Shown here in pieces: positions 10,024 to 21,326 of a stretch of DNA of 64,000 nucleotides. Both the position numbers and the translations under genes were made by a program. Numbering within the stretch: position 1 is the first letter of the stretch; every line of letters begins with the position of its first letter. A model generated the notes under the pieces. That model was given only the letters and a program-made list of their open reading frames with translations, was not told the DNA's origin and ran no database searches. Source of the DNA: Teratosphaeria epicoccoides (lineage: Eukaryota > Ascomycota > Dothideomycetes > Mycosphaerellales > Teratosphaeriaceae); assembly GCA_021401465.1 (NCBI GenBank), contig JADDMT010000036.1:124001-188000 (forward strand). Direction: 5' to 3'.

Positions 10024-13000
10024 CTACTCATCCCGATAAAACTTCTTAAAAACCCGATGCAACAACATATTCGTACTCATCCTCGCCCCACCTCCACTCA
10101 TCTCCTCAAAGACCCTCACCTCCATCCTGCCATCATACTGCGCCTGCAACAGCTCGTCCAGCAACAAGTTCGCCGCACCCCCGGGCATCATCATACTGCC
10201 CGCGCTAGCCTCCAGATGAAACACACCCACCTCATCCGAACTGATGACAATATCCAACTGCCCCCAGTGTTCCGGCGCATAGCCCGCCCAGCTCAGCAGC
10301 ACGCCTTTATCTGCGAGCTGACGCGCGGAGTATTTGTAGGATCCGAATTTCGGTTGACGGCCCGCTCTTTCGAGTTCGCGCTCGTGAGACCATTGTTTCG
10401 TAAAGGGCATGATGAATCTGTGCTTCGTGCCCTTTTTGTTGGCGAGAGTGTGCAGGCACTGTTCGATGTAGTCGTTATAGCTTTTCAGCTGGTCTTCGAG
10501 AAATAGCGCCTTCTCATCCAGCTGCGCCAGCGTTGCCCGCGTGCTTTCGATCTCTCGCTGTCGGTCCAGCCGCCGCCGGTGCTTTTGACGTATATCGGCG
10601 GCCAGAGCATTGAGGATGTCTTGGTAGTTGTTGTGTTGGCTGACGCGGAACTGTGGCGGAACGTCTGGTCTCGAGAGCGCGATGATGTTCTCCAAGGCAT
10701 TGCGCTTGAGCTCGGCATAGGTCATGCTCTCGAGGTCCAAGAGGTCGTTCCTGGCGTCCGAAGCAGAGTATGTGGAAGGAGACTCGGAGTAGACTGATTG
10801 TGCCCTGCCACCACGCAGAGAAGATCTTGGGTCAATGCTGGAGGTCATCCTTCGGCTGCCTGGATGCTTGTTGCCTTGCTGCCTCTCCTTCTCCATGCGC
10901 TCTTCTCTGATGACCTGCACCCATTTGTCCGCATCGTCGTGACTGATCGGGCGACACAGAATTTCCATCAGGTTGTTTCCAGTCTGCACCTTGATGGTGT
11001 ACAAAACCAGTCTCTTCGTGGCCATGAACAGTTGTCTCGCCTCAGCATTCGGGTCGTCCTGAACTGTAAACCTCGATTTGAGCGTGAGTGTAATTTCGCC
11101 GCCACTCGATGCACTGCTTAGATCAGTCTCATTGCTCTTCGCCGTGCCAAGGTCGCTTAACAATTCCTTGATCGGGTCGCCTCTATCCAAGCCCATTGCC
11201 GAGAAATTATCCGAGACCATGCTATGCAGCGTGAAGATGTCGGCGAGCTTGATATACAGCGTCGGCTTCGTCCGCGCGTAGAGGTCAGAGAATTGATCCG
11301 CATCAAAGTATTCCTCAGCGGACGGCAGATCAAAGACGGCATGCAGTGCATCATGCCATCGATCCAGAGACTCCGTGATCCAGGTGTTGAGTGGTTGCAT
11401 GTATAGGTTCTCCGCTCCGAACAATCGCCCACTCGTCACTTGGCCAAGCGCCACAATGAGCTGCTGCAAGTTTCGCTTGTGGATAGGATTCAGGCCGCGA
11501 TCGACGACGCCCCACATTTCTGGTTCCTTGAGAGCAGGTAGGAGGTATGTCTTCCAAAGCCAGTGGCCGGCCAGGATGGCAAGGTAAGCTTGATCCTCGT
11601 GCGGGAATTGCTGACACAGTGAATTGTACTGAGACGTGACCAGGAACCGAACGCCATACGGCATTCGATGCAAGCACTCCTGAAGGCTGACAAAGAAGCT
11701 GTCGCAGAGGTCTCGCAAGTGCTCCAGATGTTGCACATAGGTGGGCCTGACATCGTGCTCGCGAATGGCGATTTCTGCAGGGATGTCCCGTGGGCGTCTA
11801 CTGGGCCTGCCGGTCGACAGCTCCTCATTGTTCAATATGGCGCGATAGATTTGAAGGGGGTCAGACTCGAGGTCGAGATGATCCTGTGCACAGATGCCCT
11901 CCTTGATGATGGGACCCAGCAATGTCTTCAGGTACGTCCTGATCATCGGCGTGCGGACATAATTCAGGACAAGTCTTTGGTGGGACGAGCCGCCCTGTTG
12001 CCGCAGATGCTCGTCAAGAGTCTGAGCTTGCGAGATGACCTGTTGCGTGCATGTACTGAGCAGCTTAAGCAGGAAATACTCTTCCCGATGCTTCTGCGCA
12101 TTACCATAGAGGGTCATGACTAGCCGCTCGAGGTTCTTGCCATCTTTCTCTGCCATGCCTTTCGCACTCATGATCTGCAATAGCCTCGACATGTACTGCG
12201 GCTGAGTCTGCAACATGAAGAACAGCTCCTCGTAGCCGGTCAACTTCTTCCGGCTGTTCTTGTTCAGCGCCTTAAGGTCGAAGCCACCATTGGTGTGCGA
12301 ACCGGTCAAGGTGCCTTGTCTCAAAAGCTGCGTTGCAGAGCCACCAAAGTGCTTCTGGTGCTTCACGACTTCATCCAGGGTGATTTTGTTCTTGACAAGC
12401 AGTGCGATCTTGACGTCAAGACCCTCGACATAGCCCTCGACGAGCTCGTTGCGTCTAACGCTCTCCACGACCTGCCGTCTCAGGCGCTCAGCCTCCAACT
12501 CGCTCTCAAATTCCAGATTCGTGTCCGTTAAAAGATGCAGATGGCGTCGCACGACAGGAAGAGGAGGATTCTTGCCACCAACTAGCGACTTGTAGCTCTC
12601 GCCTTGTTGCTTAGCGCGGACGAACGATTGCAACTTGACGACCTTTTGCATGTTCTCGTGAAAGAACTTCCGCTTCTCCTCGAACTTGGCCCGCATCATG
12701 TGTGCCCGTGCAACAGCTTGAAGCGCGACGATAGCATCTTCGTGCTCCTCGACCTCAGCAAGGATCTCGCCAATGCGTGAACGCTCCAGCATGGCACGAG
12801 CGAAAGCTTGCAGCCCAGCAATGCACTCTTCCTCTTTCTCCATCGCCACCAGCTGGTCGAAAACGCCTTGTCGTTGCAAATAAGCGCGGGCTAACGACTG
12901 CAGCGTGGTGATCTTTTCTTCCTCATCTTCAAGCTCGCCGAGCTGAATGCCAATGCGTCTTCGCTGGAGCATGGCGCGAGCAAGCGATTGGAGGTCTAAT

Positions 13001-15735
13001 ATTTGCTCTTCGTGCTGCGTGAGGTCTTGGCGCAGCTCCTTAGTCCGCTGTCTGCACGCGTTCGCCCTTGCGACAGCCTGGAGCTGCGTGAACACTGTCG
13101 ACTTTATCAATAGCTCTGCCTTTTGCACCTTGACGTTTTTCCTCTGGAGATGCGCCCGCAGCGCTGACTGCAGCTTGGCTATGCCACACCCTCGCCCTTG
13201 CAGTGCGCCTTGGGTACGGGCTTGCTGTAGCCTCTGCAACAAACCTCGTGCAGCCGCCTGGAGCTCAACGACAACACCCTCATGCATCTTGAAGTGACCA
13301 TGATGCCGCTCGACGGTCTTGCGCTCAATCATAGCACGAGCAGCCGCTTGTAACCGCACGACATGAACGGCTGCTGCATTTGCAGCCTTCTTGTGGACCC
13401 TGGCACTCTGGCGCATCCGTCCACCACGAATGACAGCTTGCAGCATTTCAATCGTCGATTCGAGGTCCCACAGAGCGTTCATAACTGCGCCAACACGGAG
13501 CCGCTCAAGCGCACCGCGAATCTGTGCTTGCAATGCCGCGACGTCAGATTCAGCCTCTGGCGAGTGGGTCTCATGCCAGATATCGCCTGCTCGCCATCGA
13601 CCAAGAGCTCCACGCATGGCGGCTTGTAACTCCTTCAATCCATGTCCTTGCATCCGAAGCTCCTTTTGGATCGTCTTGGTGTCGGCACGTTGCTGCTTGC
13701 CTCGCCATAGACTTTGCACCTTCACCACCGCCTGCTTATTATCTCGCCAAGCTCGCTGCTTCCTATGCAATTGTCTCCTGATCAGAAATGCTTTGGCTGC
13801 ACCCTGAAAGTCCCGGGTCGATTTGTCCATTTCAAATTTGAATTCGAAGATCTCTCGCGCGAAGCCAGCACGCGCGATGGCTTGAAAATGGGCAATGCTC
13901 TCTTCCGCATCCCACAGATCTTGCATCATATGACCAAGCCGCAGGCGTTGCAGGGCTCCTCGGATCTGTGACTGCAGGTCCACGATCATCTCCTCATGCT
14001 CTGCCAACATTTCTTCCGGCGTTGGATCCGGTTCTGGCTCGGTTTCAATTTGCATCGCTTCGCGCATGCCGCCGAAGTTTGGCATTGCAACGCCGCTGCG
14101 ATCAATGCCCTTCTGCGTTTCCTCTAGCTCGTGCTCCTCGAATTGCAATTGACCGACCAAATTGCCTATTCGGAACTGAACAACACCTTTCCGGTAGAGC
14201 AGCCACGATAGCGCATGGATGCAGTAGATGACTTTCGGAATGTTCTTCTTCTCATACAAATCGACGGTCTCGAATCGAAACAATTCTGGTAGCTCCACTT
14301 CACCTAAGAATCGGAAGAACATGGCAATGTTGTCGGTATGTCGGTATTGCAACCTAGCATGCCGAAAGATGCGCGTACTTCCCAGAGCTTTCTGCTGATT
14401 TGGCGGTAAGGACGGACCCAGGCGCACTACCACCTCGGCCAGAGTAACACCATCGCGCAACGCTTCTTCCAGCTGGACAATGGGCGGCAGTTCTATCGGC
14501 TCAAGCACATCCTTCAGCCATGCGCGGGCTTCGCCGATATGACAAAGATATTCGTAGGCCTGCAAATGCTTCCGTTGCGTGTCCATCCATCTAGTGCTCG
14601 CAAACTGCGATCCAAACCTCGACTGCGTCTTTGCGTTTGGCTTGACAGAACCCGCTCTTTGTAGCCGCCGCCTACCGGCCAGACCTGCCACCTGCTCTTC
14701 TGGAGAATGTACGCTTAGGTCCTCCTCACCGCTGCCTTCGGATGCAAGTTTGCTAAGATGCCGAAGTTGCGGTGTTGATGACTTTTGCAGCGTTGCCAGG
14801 TCCTCGCCGTCCAGGTGAGGCGCGGCGTCCTGAGAGCCAAAGCGGACATGACCTCGTTCTCTCGGCTTGGTGCTAGCACGTATGCTGTCGGAGCGAGACA
14901 ACGTCGCCAAGCTGTTCCGACTTGCCAGAATCGATGTCGGCTGAGTATCTGACAAGTCCTTGCTGTCGCCCTTCAAGTGCCCGATGACGGTGTGTGCTGT
15001 TGAAGGAGCGTCTGATGAAGTCATCGATGGGAGGGTTGTGTCTGAACTTTGGCTTGTTGCATGTGGTGATGGCCGAAGTGGTGGCTGATTGATGTCTTGG
15101 GTCGGCGATGGTGGCGGCTGAAAGTGGTTCTCTTTTGTTGGACTCCCCAACTCTCTCGGCGCCTTGAGCATCGCATGACCGCTGTCTGATCGCGTGTTGA
15201 GCTCCACAGCTCTCAGTGCGGCCCTGCTCTCGCTCCTGCCCAGCCCGCTCCGCCAATCATCATCCTCGATCTTGCGCGGACTAAGATCCATCTTCTTCTC
15301 TGCCGGCCTTGACGTCGCCTGAAGCTGCTCTGCCTGCTCTCGCTGCTCCCATTTAGCGAATGCAGCGTTCTTCTTGACGGGGCTTTCCGAGCGCGACCTC
15401 TTATGCGCGCTGCTCGAATTGCCGTTCACGAAGGGATCTGAGTCGTAGCTACTGGATGCGCCGGTGCTGCCTCGACTGTAGCCCGAGCTCGCATTGCTGG
15501 AAATGGTGGCCTGGCGGCTCGGCAGTGATGAATTCTCCGTGTCGCTGTTGTTCGAGCGAGTGGAGATGGCATGTCGCAAAGGACTCGGCTTGCTGGGAGA
15601 TGAGTCCCGATATCGGTTGCTCGGCGGCGAAGTGGGTGACTGGTAGCCCGGGTAAGGCATTTTCGAGGTCGTCGCTGCCTCTATGTCGTTGGATTGTTGT
15701 AGAGACTGGTGGCGGGAAATCGCGTTGTTAGGCAA
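10024..15735 (-). CDS. IQG1: IQGAP-family cytokinesis scaffold (Iqg1/Rng2)
   Basis: A single uninterrupted frame of 1,903 codons. Residues 1-380 are Ser/Pro-rich and disordered. A calponin-homology domain follows (about 385-510; starts STRWMDTQRKHLQAYEYLC), binding F-actin. From about 575 to 1040 there are some fifteen IQ-type repeats of the LQ..RG form, interspersed as LQ(A/S)..RA, for calmodulin or myosin light chains. The Ras-GAP-related domain spans about 1125-1450 (VVKHQKHFGG, YGVRFLVTSQYNSLC) and the RasGAP C-terminal domain about 1680-1890 with a coiled coil (ADIRQKHRRRLDRQREIE). In fungi this protein builds the contractile ring and links it to septins, formins and myosin II. The first ATG (15735) is used; an in-frame ATG 25 codons later (15660) is a possible alternative. 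The gene is head-to-head with IMP dehydrogenase (about 400 bp apart). Absence of any intron in 5.7 kb is notable. Confidence 0.95.
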   Translation of the reverse strand: MPNNAISRHQSLQQSNDIEAATTSKMPYPGYQSPTSPPSNRYRDSSPSKPSPLRHAISTRSNNSDTENSSLPSRQATISSNASSGYSRGSTGASSSYDSDPFVNGNSSSAHKRSRSESPVKKNAAFAKWEQREQAEQLQATSRPAEKKMDLSPRKIEDDDWRSGLGRSESRAALRAVELNTRSDSGHAMLKAPRELGSPTKENHFQPPPSPTQDINQPPLRPSPHATSQSSDTTLPSMTSSDAPSTAHTVIGHLKGDSKDLSDTQPTSILASRNSLATLSRSDSIRASTKPRERGHVRFGSQDAAPHLDGEDLATLQKSSTPQLRHLSKLASEGSGEEDLSVHSPEEQVAGLAGRRRLQRAGSVKPNAKTQSRFGSQFASTRWMDTQRKHLQAYEYLCHIGEARAWLKDVLEPIELPPIVQLEEALRDGVTLAEVVVRLGPSLPPNQQKALGSTRIFRHARLQYRHTDNIAMFFRFLGEVELPELFRFETVDLYEKKNIPKVIYCIHALSWLLYRKGVVQFRIGNLVGQLQFEEHELEETQKGIDRSGVAMPNFGGMREAMQIETEPEPDPTPEEMLAEHEEMIVDLQSQIRGALQRLRLGHMMQDLWDAEESIAHFQAIARAGFAREIFEFKFEMDKSTRDFQGAAKAFLIRRQLHRKQRAWRDNKQAVVKVQSLWRGKQQRADTKTIQKELRMQGHGLKELQAAMRGALGRWRAGDIWHETHSPEAESDVAALQAQIRGALERLRVGAVMNALWDLESTIEMLQAVIRGGRMRQSARVHKKAANAAAVHVVRLQAAARAMIERKTVERHHGHFKMHEGVVVELQAAARGLLQRLQQARTQGALQGRGCGIAKLQSALRAHLQRKNVKVQKAELLIKSTVFTQLQAVARANACRQRTKELRQDLTQHEEQILDLQSLARAMLQRRRIGIQLGELEDEEEKITTLQSLARAYLQRQGVFDQLVAMEKEEECIAGLQAFARAMLERSRIGEILAEVEEHEDAIVALQAVARAHMMRAKFEEKRKFFHENMQKVVKLQSFVRAKQQGESYKSLVGGKNPPLPVVRRHLHLLTDTNLEFESELEAERLRRQVVESVRRNELVEGYVEGLDVKIALLVKNKITLDEVVKHQKHFGGSATQLLRQGTLTGSHTNGGFDLKALNKNSRKKLTGYEELFFMLQTQPQYMSRLLQIMSAKGMAEKDGKNLERLVMTLYGNAQKHREEYFLLKLLSTCTQQVISQAQTLDEHLRQQGGSSHQRLVLNYVRTPMIRTYLKTLLGPIIKEGICAQDHLDLESDPLQIYRAILNNEELSTGRPSRRPRDIPAEIAIREHDVRPTYVQHLEHLRDLCDSFFVSLQECLHRMPYGVRFLVTSQYNSLCQQFPHEDQAYLAILAGHWLWKTYLLPALKEPEMWGVVDRGLNPIHKRNLQQLIVALGQVTSGRLFGAENLYMQPLNTWITESLDRWHDALHAVFDLPSAEEYFDADQFSDLYARTKPTLYIKLADIFTLHSMVSDNFSAMGLDRGDPIKELLSDLGTAKSNETDLSSASSGGEITLTLKSRFTVQDDPNAEARQLFMATKRLVLYTIKVQTGNNLMEILCRPISHDDADKWVQVIREERMEKERQQGNKHPGSRRMTSSIDPRSSLRGGRAQSVYSESPSTYSASDARNDLLDLESMTYAELKRNALENIIALSRPDVPPQFRVSQHNNYQDILNALAADIRQKHRRRLDRQREIESTRATLAQLDEKALFLEDQLKSYNDYIEQCLHTLANKKGTKHRFIMPFTKQWSHERELERAGRQPKFGSYKYSARQLADKGVLLSWAGYAPEHWGQLDIVISSDEVGVFHLEASAGSMMMPGGAANLLLDELLQAQYDGRMEVRVFEEMSGGGARMSTNMLLHRVFKKFYRDE

Positions 15736-16140
15736 GCCCGGGGGTCCCCTTGGTCGTGTTGATGCAGTCGTGCACGTCGTTTCGTCGTATGCAAGTCGGA
15801 TACATTACAAACATGGTCACATCGCTTGCAGTCCGTGGAGATATGTACATTCGAGGCAAGCGAGTGTGGATGGTTAAACCTGAGCAACATGGGCCTCTTG
15901 GTCGTGTCACCATCGTTGTTTACCGCACCAAGCTCCACCAAAACACCAAAACAACCTCCCGTCATTATCTTATCTCCACGCCGAATCGCCGAGCCAGCGC
16001 GCTTTGGCGTGAAAAAGGGTCACGCACTGTGGCACCTTGCACTGGCTGGATCTTTCTCCCTTCGCAGTAAGTAGATGATTCTGCCCGTGTGCTTCGAGTC
16101 AACGCTAATGACTAGGCATCCTCAGACATCGCGCATCACC

Positions 16141-18079
16141 ATGAATGGCGTCACTTCAACTAATGGTGGCATTGACGGCGTCCAGCTGAAGCAACCACAG
16201 GCTCACGCCGCTTCCACCCAGAACATGCCCACGGAGAACGACTTCGCCAATGGCCCCTCGACACACAGCGACGAGGGCACTGAGGACTCGGCCAATGCAC
16301 TGCAAGTCCTGACCAAATACAAGAGCAAGGATGGCATCAACGTCCACCAATTGCTCAACGGGGAACAGACGGGTGGTCTGACGTACAACGACTTCCTCAT
16401 CCTCCCAGGCTTCATTGGCTTCCCTGCACATGCGGTCGACTTGACCGGCAAGCTCACGAAGAAGATCACCCTGAAGACGCCCTTGTCGTCTTCACCCATG
16501 GACACTGTGACAGAAAGCAATATGGCAATTCACATGGCGCTGCTGGGCGGTGTCGGTGTGGTACATCATAACTGCAGCGTGGAGGAGCAGGCCGAGATGA
16601 TTCGGAGAGTCAAGCGATACGAGAACGGCTTCATCTTGGATCCGATCGTCGTTTCGCCAAACACTACTGTCGCCGAGGCAAGAGCGTTGAAGGAGCAGTG
16701 GGGTTTCGGCGGTTTCCCTGTTACTGGTGAGTGGACATATCTTACATCGCTCCGTCTTTGCTTCTAACGTGATGCTAAACCATTTTAATTAACTTTCGTT
16801 CAGCCGCAAGCGCCCATCCAGCGTGGTGGGTGCAGAGTGGAGACAACATCTAGATCTGATCCGGAGCCCTTGAATGCGTACAATCGGTGTACATCGCTTC
16901 TTGGACATGGAGCTGACATATCGCACAGAGAACGGCACTCTCCGATCTAAGCTCGTCGGCATCGTTACACCTCGCGATACCCAATTTCATTCGGATCCCA
17001 ACGCACCAGTCACCGAAGTCATGTCGCACGACCTTGTCACCGCTCGCGAAGGCGTCACCTTAGCAGAAGCCAATGATCTCCTTCGTAAATCCAAAAAGGG
17101 CAAACTGCCAATCGTCGACGGCGCTGGGAATCTCATCGCTCTTCTATCGCGCAAGGATTTGATGAAGAACGTCAACTACCCTGTCGCTACTAAGGTCCAC
17201 GGCACCAAGCAATTACTTTCTGCTGCAGCCATCGGTACCAGGCCAGCGGACAAGGACAGACTCAAAGCCCTCGTGGACGCTGGCCTCGACGTCGTGATTC
17301 TGGACTCCTCGCAAGGTAATTCTATCTACCAGCTGGACATGATCAAGTGGATCAAATCCACATTCCCACGGCTCGAGGTCATCGGTGGCAACGTCGTTAC
17401 TCGTGACCAAGCAGCCGCCCTGATCGCTGCCGGCGTCGATGGCCTCCGTATAGGCATGGGAGCCGGGTCCGCCTGCATTACGCAAGAAGTCATGGCTGTG
17501 GGCCGACCTCAGGCGACATCCGTCTTCCGCGTCTGTGAGTTCGCTGCGAAGTTCGGCGTACCTTGTATCGCAGATGGCGGTATTCAAAACGTCGGACACA
17601 TCGTCAAGGCTTTGGCACTCGGTGCTGGCACTGTAATGATGGGTGGTCTGCTGGCGGCAACGACGGAGTCGCCTGGCGCGTACGTGGTCGGCCCTGATGG
17701 TCAGCTGCGGAAGACATACCGAGGCATGGGCTCAATTGACGCTATGGAGGACAAAAAGGCCGGCGGTTCGACCGGCGGAAAGGCGGCGAACACTGCGGCA
17801 AATGCAGGCACAGCACGATACTTCTCGGAAGGCGACAGAGTGCTGGTCGCACAAGGTGTTTCCGGCTCCGTGCTGGACAGAGGATCGGTCACTAAGTTTG
17901 TGCCGTACTTGGTTGCAGGTATCCAGCACTCGCTGCAGGACATTGGTGTGCAGTCGGTCGAGGCCCTACGGAAGGGCGTGAAGAACGGCGATGTGCGATT
18001 CGAGTTCAGGACGGCAAGTGCGCAGGCAGAAGGTGGCATCCAGGGCATGCTCGGCGTGGAGAAGAAGTTGTACTCTTGA
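16141..18079 (+). CDS. Inosine-5'-monophosphate dehydrogenase (IMPDH)
   Basis: Two coding exons, 16141-16726 and 16929-18079, giving 578 aa. The intron (202 nt, GTGAGT..CTGACAT..CAG) is phase 1 and rejoins as GFPVT-ENG, the normal IMPDH sequence, which fixes both ends. The start at 16141 follows a good context (ATCACCATG); a 59-nt 5' UTR intron is likely at 16067-16125 (GTAAGT..CAG). The enzyme oxidises IMP to XMP with NAD+, the committed step of GTP synthesis. Seen: the LTYNDFLILPGF start of the barrel, the Bateman (two CBS) module around residues 180-305, the glycine-rich phosphate loop, and the catalytic cysteine in GSACITQEV (Cys378), then the flap region and a C-terminal KKLYS. The N-terminus has about 45 extra residues compared with yeast IMD proteins. 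Cytosolic, normally a tetramer; the usual target of mycophenolic acid. Confidence 0.95.
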
Positions 18080-19403
18080 GGTATTCACGACATGAAAAAG
18101 GACAACAGGCATGGGACGGCGATTGTTGGTCCAGGCAGTTTGGCGTCGATGGCAGATGGACTGATTCAATTACGATTCAAATCAATACGGAGATGGTAGT
18201 CGTATCCACCCAGGCCTCGGGGCGGCGACGGGAGCATCCGGTTGTTGCGACTTTTGACAGCGCACAACTTGTGACTGCCTTCACACCTCAAAACTTCTTG
18301 AGTAGCGCGTCTAGAGTGCTTTCTTTCTTACCCTTACCTCCCACAACACCTCCGCGGTGATACTCTTGCGATGCGATGTACCCGGCGTACCTGACAATGC
18401 AGCCGGATCTTTGCCTCGGCGCCATGTCACTCATTGCCCACCGGCGATACTCGCGCTCCGGACCCTCACACCCGCTCCATCACTTTGCTATTGAAATATG
18501 TCTCTAGGCACTAAGAATGAGCCATTCAATACACGCCCAAGTGAATAGAGGCGCCACGGACAGCACGCTTCTTTGATCTCCCACACAGCGTCTTGGCATG
18601 AACTGTATTACAGATCCCAACATATAATACCCATCAACAGCAAGAAGAAGACAATCCAGCCACTCCTGCCTCCCCGAGGCGCCACCCAGGAGGTCTTTCA
18701 CGAGAGCGACATGTCTGCCCTGCGTCATGCAGGCTTTCATCGCCGTGGGCTGGAGCCAGTCGAGCCCCACCAGCTGGTGTGGATTCAAAGTTCTTCTTGC
18801 AAGATCAGATCCAGGACCGTCATAGTCCATTCCTCGACCCCCGCGCCTCCAGGCACCCTGATGGGATGAATGGCTCCTTGTGTACCGACATGACCAACAT
18901 CACTGCCTTCCCCCTTCCAAGCCTATCAGTTCTCTTGTCCCTCCTCAAGATCAACGCCACCCCTGTGCTGCTGTTACCGACACAGGATTGTGCGGACGAG
19001 GTCGGAAGATCAGCGTGCGTCCAGCCGAGTCGAAGGGCATGCAGTGGGCGGAGACTGCGCCGATCTCGATTCCTGCTCTGGTTGAGCCTTCGATACCGAG
19101 TTGTGCGGGCGTTAGACAATGCGCGTGGGGGGTGGGGATAAAGGGAAGAAGGTGAAGGAGCTGTCTGTCATGGCGAATGCTGCGCGTTTGTGAGGGTTGA
19201 GGAGATTGAGAGCAGGAGGAGGGGATCGTGAAGACGTTCGAGCAGATTCTATGTTGAGTCTCAAGCAGCCACGAAGGCACCTGGTGCTCCATGAGTTAAT
19301 TGAAGCGTGTAATCAGCCCTCCCATCCTATCGACTTCTATAGCCTCTCACAACTTACCCCACCACAGCCTAGCAACCCCTCACCCTCCAAAACCCCCAAC
19401 CTT
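18080..19403. other. Intergenic between convergent IMPDH and ILV3
   Basis: Both genes end towards this stretch, so it holds two 3' UTRs. Several short open frames occur but none shows a domain, a signal peptide or a supported splice structure. The segment 19320-19400 is CA/CT-rich. Confidence 0.5.
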
Positions 19404-21326
19404 TCAAAACAAATCCGTAACAGCCCCATGACTCGCGTCCCCCACCAACCTCACATACTTCGCCAACACCCCCCTCGTCACCACCATCCTCGGCGCCCTC
19501 CACGCCCTTTGCCTCTCCCTCATCTCCTCCTCCCCAACATCCATACTAATCGTGTGCCTCGCCGCATCAATCGTAATCACATCCCCATCCCTCACCAGCG
19601 CGATCGGGCCCCCCACCGCAGCTTCGGGAGTAATATGCCCGACAATAAACCCATGGCTCGCACCGCTATACCGTCCATCCGTGATGAGCGCCACGTTCTT
19701 CAGCCCCGCGCCCATGATGGCGGCGGAAGCTTTGAGTTGCTCGGGCATGCCGGGTCCGCCTTTGGGGCCTTCGTAGCGGACGACGAGGACGAGGTTTTCG
19801 GTTTTGGGGATGAGGCCTTGATTTAGTGCGTTGTCGAGTTCGTGCTCTTTTTCGAAGACGCAGGCTTTGCCTGTGAAGCTCATGCCTTCTTTGCCTGTGA
19901 TTTTTGCGACGGCGCCCTCCGGGGCGAGATTGCCGTAGAGGATTTCGATGTGGCCTGTCTTCTTGATTGGGTCGTCGAGACCTCTGATGATCTTCTGGCC
20001 GTCGGTGAGGGAAGGCCAGCATGAGACGTTCTCTGCCAGAGTCTTGCCCGTTACAGTGATGGTCGACCCATCTAACAAGCCTGCTGCAATAAGCATTTTT
20101 TGCACAGAAGGTACGCCGCCAATTTCGTAGAGGTCTTTCATGAGGTGTTTGCCGCTCGGCGCCAGGTCCGCAATAAATGGGATGCGGTCGGAAACTCTCT
20201 GGATATCATCGAGGGTGAGATCGACGTCGGCGGTGACGGCCATGGCGAGGAGATGCAAGACGCCGTTTGTGCTCCCTCCCAGCGCCATCATCATGACCAA
20301 AGCGTTCTCGAAAGACTTCTTGGTCAGACACTGCCGCGGTGGGATGTCTCTCTCCATGCAGACTCTGATTGCCTTGGCGACTTTCTGGCACTCGCGCATC
20401 TTCTCCGGGCTTGTCGCGGGCGTTGAGCTGGAACCTGGCAGCGACAGGCCCATGGTCTCGATCGCGGTGGCCATGGTGTTGGCTGTGTACATGCCTCCAC
20501 ACGCACCATGGCCGGGACAAGCGTTCTTGACGATATCGTCTAAAAGCTCTTCTTTCGTGTGCTCCGGGTTGAGCGGGTTCTTCAGGTTGTCGTATATATA
20601 TGCGCCGTGGGCTTCGACCGCTTGCGTGTAATTGATTTCTTTCTGCAAGAGATTACTGTAGCCCGGGTTTATCGTGCCGCCGTAGATCATGATTGACGGA
20701 CGATTATGCCGCGTCATTCCCATCACGCAACCCGGCATGTTCTTGTCGCAGCCGGGGATCGTGATACATGCGTCGTGGAACTGCGCACAGGTCACTGTCT
20801 CGATAGAATCGGCGATGATCTCTCGTGTCTGCAGCGAGAAGCGCATGCCCTCGCCCCCCATCGTGATGCCGTCGGACACGCCAATGGTGTTGTATTGCCA
20901 AGCTAGCATGTCCTCTTTCTGCACGCTTCTCTTGACCTCTTTTGCCAGATCTAGTAGGTGGGTATTGCATGGATTGCCTTCCCACCAGACGGATGCTACG
21001 CCGACTTGAGGGAAGGTCTTGAGAGTCTTCTCGTCGGGGACTCCGGCTGCGTATAGCATTGCTTGGGCACCCGGATAGTCATGTCCGCGAGTGAGTGTGG
21101 AGGAGAACTTGTTCAGACCGGAGCCGGGTTTGGAATTGGGAAAGGCAAGATACCGTGGGTCTTCGGCGGTTCGACCGATTTGCTTGTCCAGGTTCGATGG
21201 ATCCATTGCTGCTCGAAGCAAAGGACAATCCCGAATCTGGTGTTGCTGAAGTGAATACTGAAGAGGTGATGATGGCTCGCAATTCTTTGACCCCGTCCAG
21301 CTCGTCCATGCGCGTAGAAAGTTCAC
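19404..21326 (-). CDS. ILV3: Dihydroxy-acid dehydratase (valine/isoleucine synthesis)
   Basis: A single exon of 640 codons. The enzyme dehydrates 2,3-dihydroxy-isovalerate and 2,3-dihydroxy-3-methylvalerate to the 2-keto acids, the third step of branched-chain amino-acid synthesis, normally in mitochondria. Iron-sulfur ligand regions are all visible: NPCNTHL (Cys about 120), GCDKNMPGC (about 191-199) and CPGHGACGGMYTANTM (about 268-283), plus the C-terminal DGRYSGASHGFIVGHITPEA block. Two starts are possible: ATG 21326 adds a 40-residue leader (MNFLRAWTSWTG...) that could be a mitochondrial presequence, while ATG 21206 (MDPSNLDKQIG...) gives a 600-aa protein without one. I list the longer form because the family is usually imported. 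Many fungi have ILV3 paralogues of which only one is mitochondrial. The last 100 codons are strongly G-ending. Confidence 0.95.
   Translation of the reverse strand: MNFLRAWTSWTGSKNCEPSSPLQYSLQQHQIRDCPLLRAAMDPSNLDKQIGRTAEDPRYLAFPNSKPGSGLNKFSSTLTRGHDYPGAQAMLYAAGVPDEKTLKTFPQVGVASVWWEGNPCNTHLLDLAKEVKRSVQKEDMLAWQYNTIGVSDGITMGGEGMRFSLQTREIIADSIETVTCAQFHDACITIPGCDKNMPGCVMGMTRHNRPSIMIYGGTINPGYSNLLQKEINYTQAVEAHGAYIYDNLKNPLNPEHTKEELLDDIVKNACPGHGACGGMYTANTMATAIETMGLSLPGSSSTPATSPEKMRECQKVAKAIRVCMERDIPPRQCLTKKSFENALVMMMALGGSTNGVLHLLAMAVTADVDLTLDDIQRVSDRIPFIADLAPSGKHLMKDLYEIGGVPSVQKMLIAAGLLDGSTITVTGKTLAENVSCWPSLTDGQKIIRGLDDPIKKTGHIEILYGNLAPEGAVAKITGKEGMSFTGKACVFEKEHELDNALNQGLIPKTENLVLVVRYEGPKGGPGMPEQLKASAAIMGAGLKNVALITDGRYSGASHGFIVGHITPEAAVGGPIALVRDGDVITIDAARHTISMDVGEEEMRERQRAWRAPRMVVTRGVLAKYVRLVGDASHGAVTDLF

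Noticed and set aside
19197..19826. 209-codon plus-strand frame overlapping ILV3
   Set aside because: Pro/His/Arg-rich shadow of the ILV3 3' end; no start context or domain.
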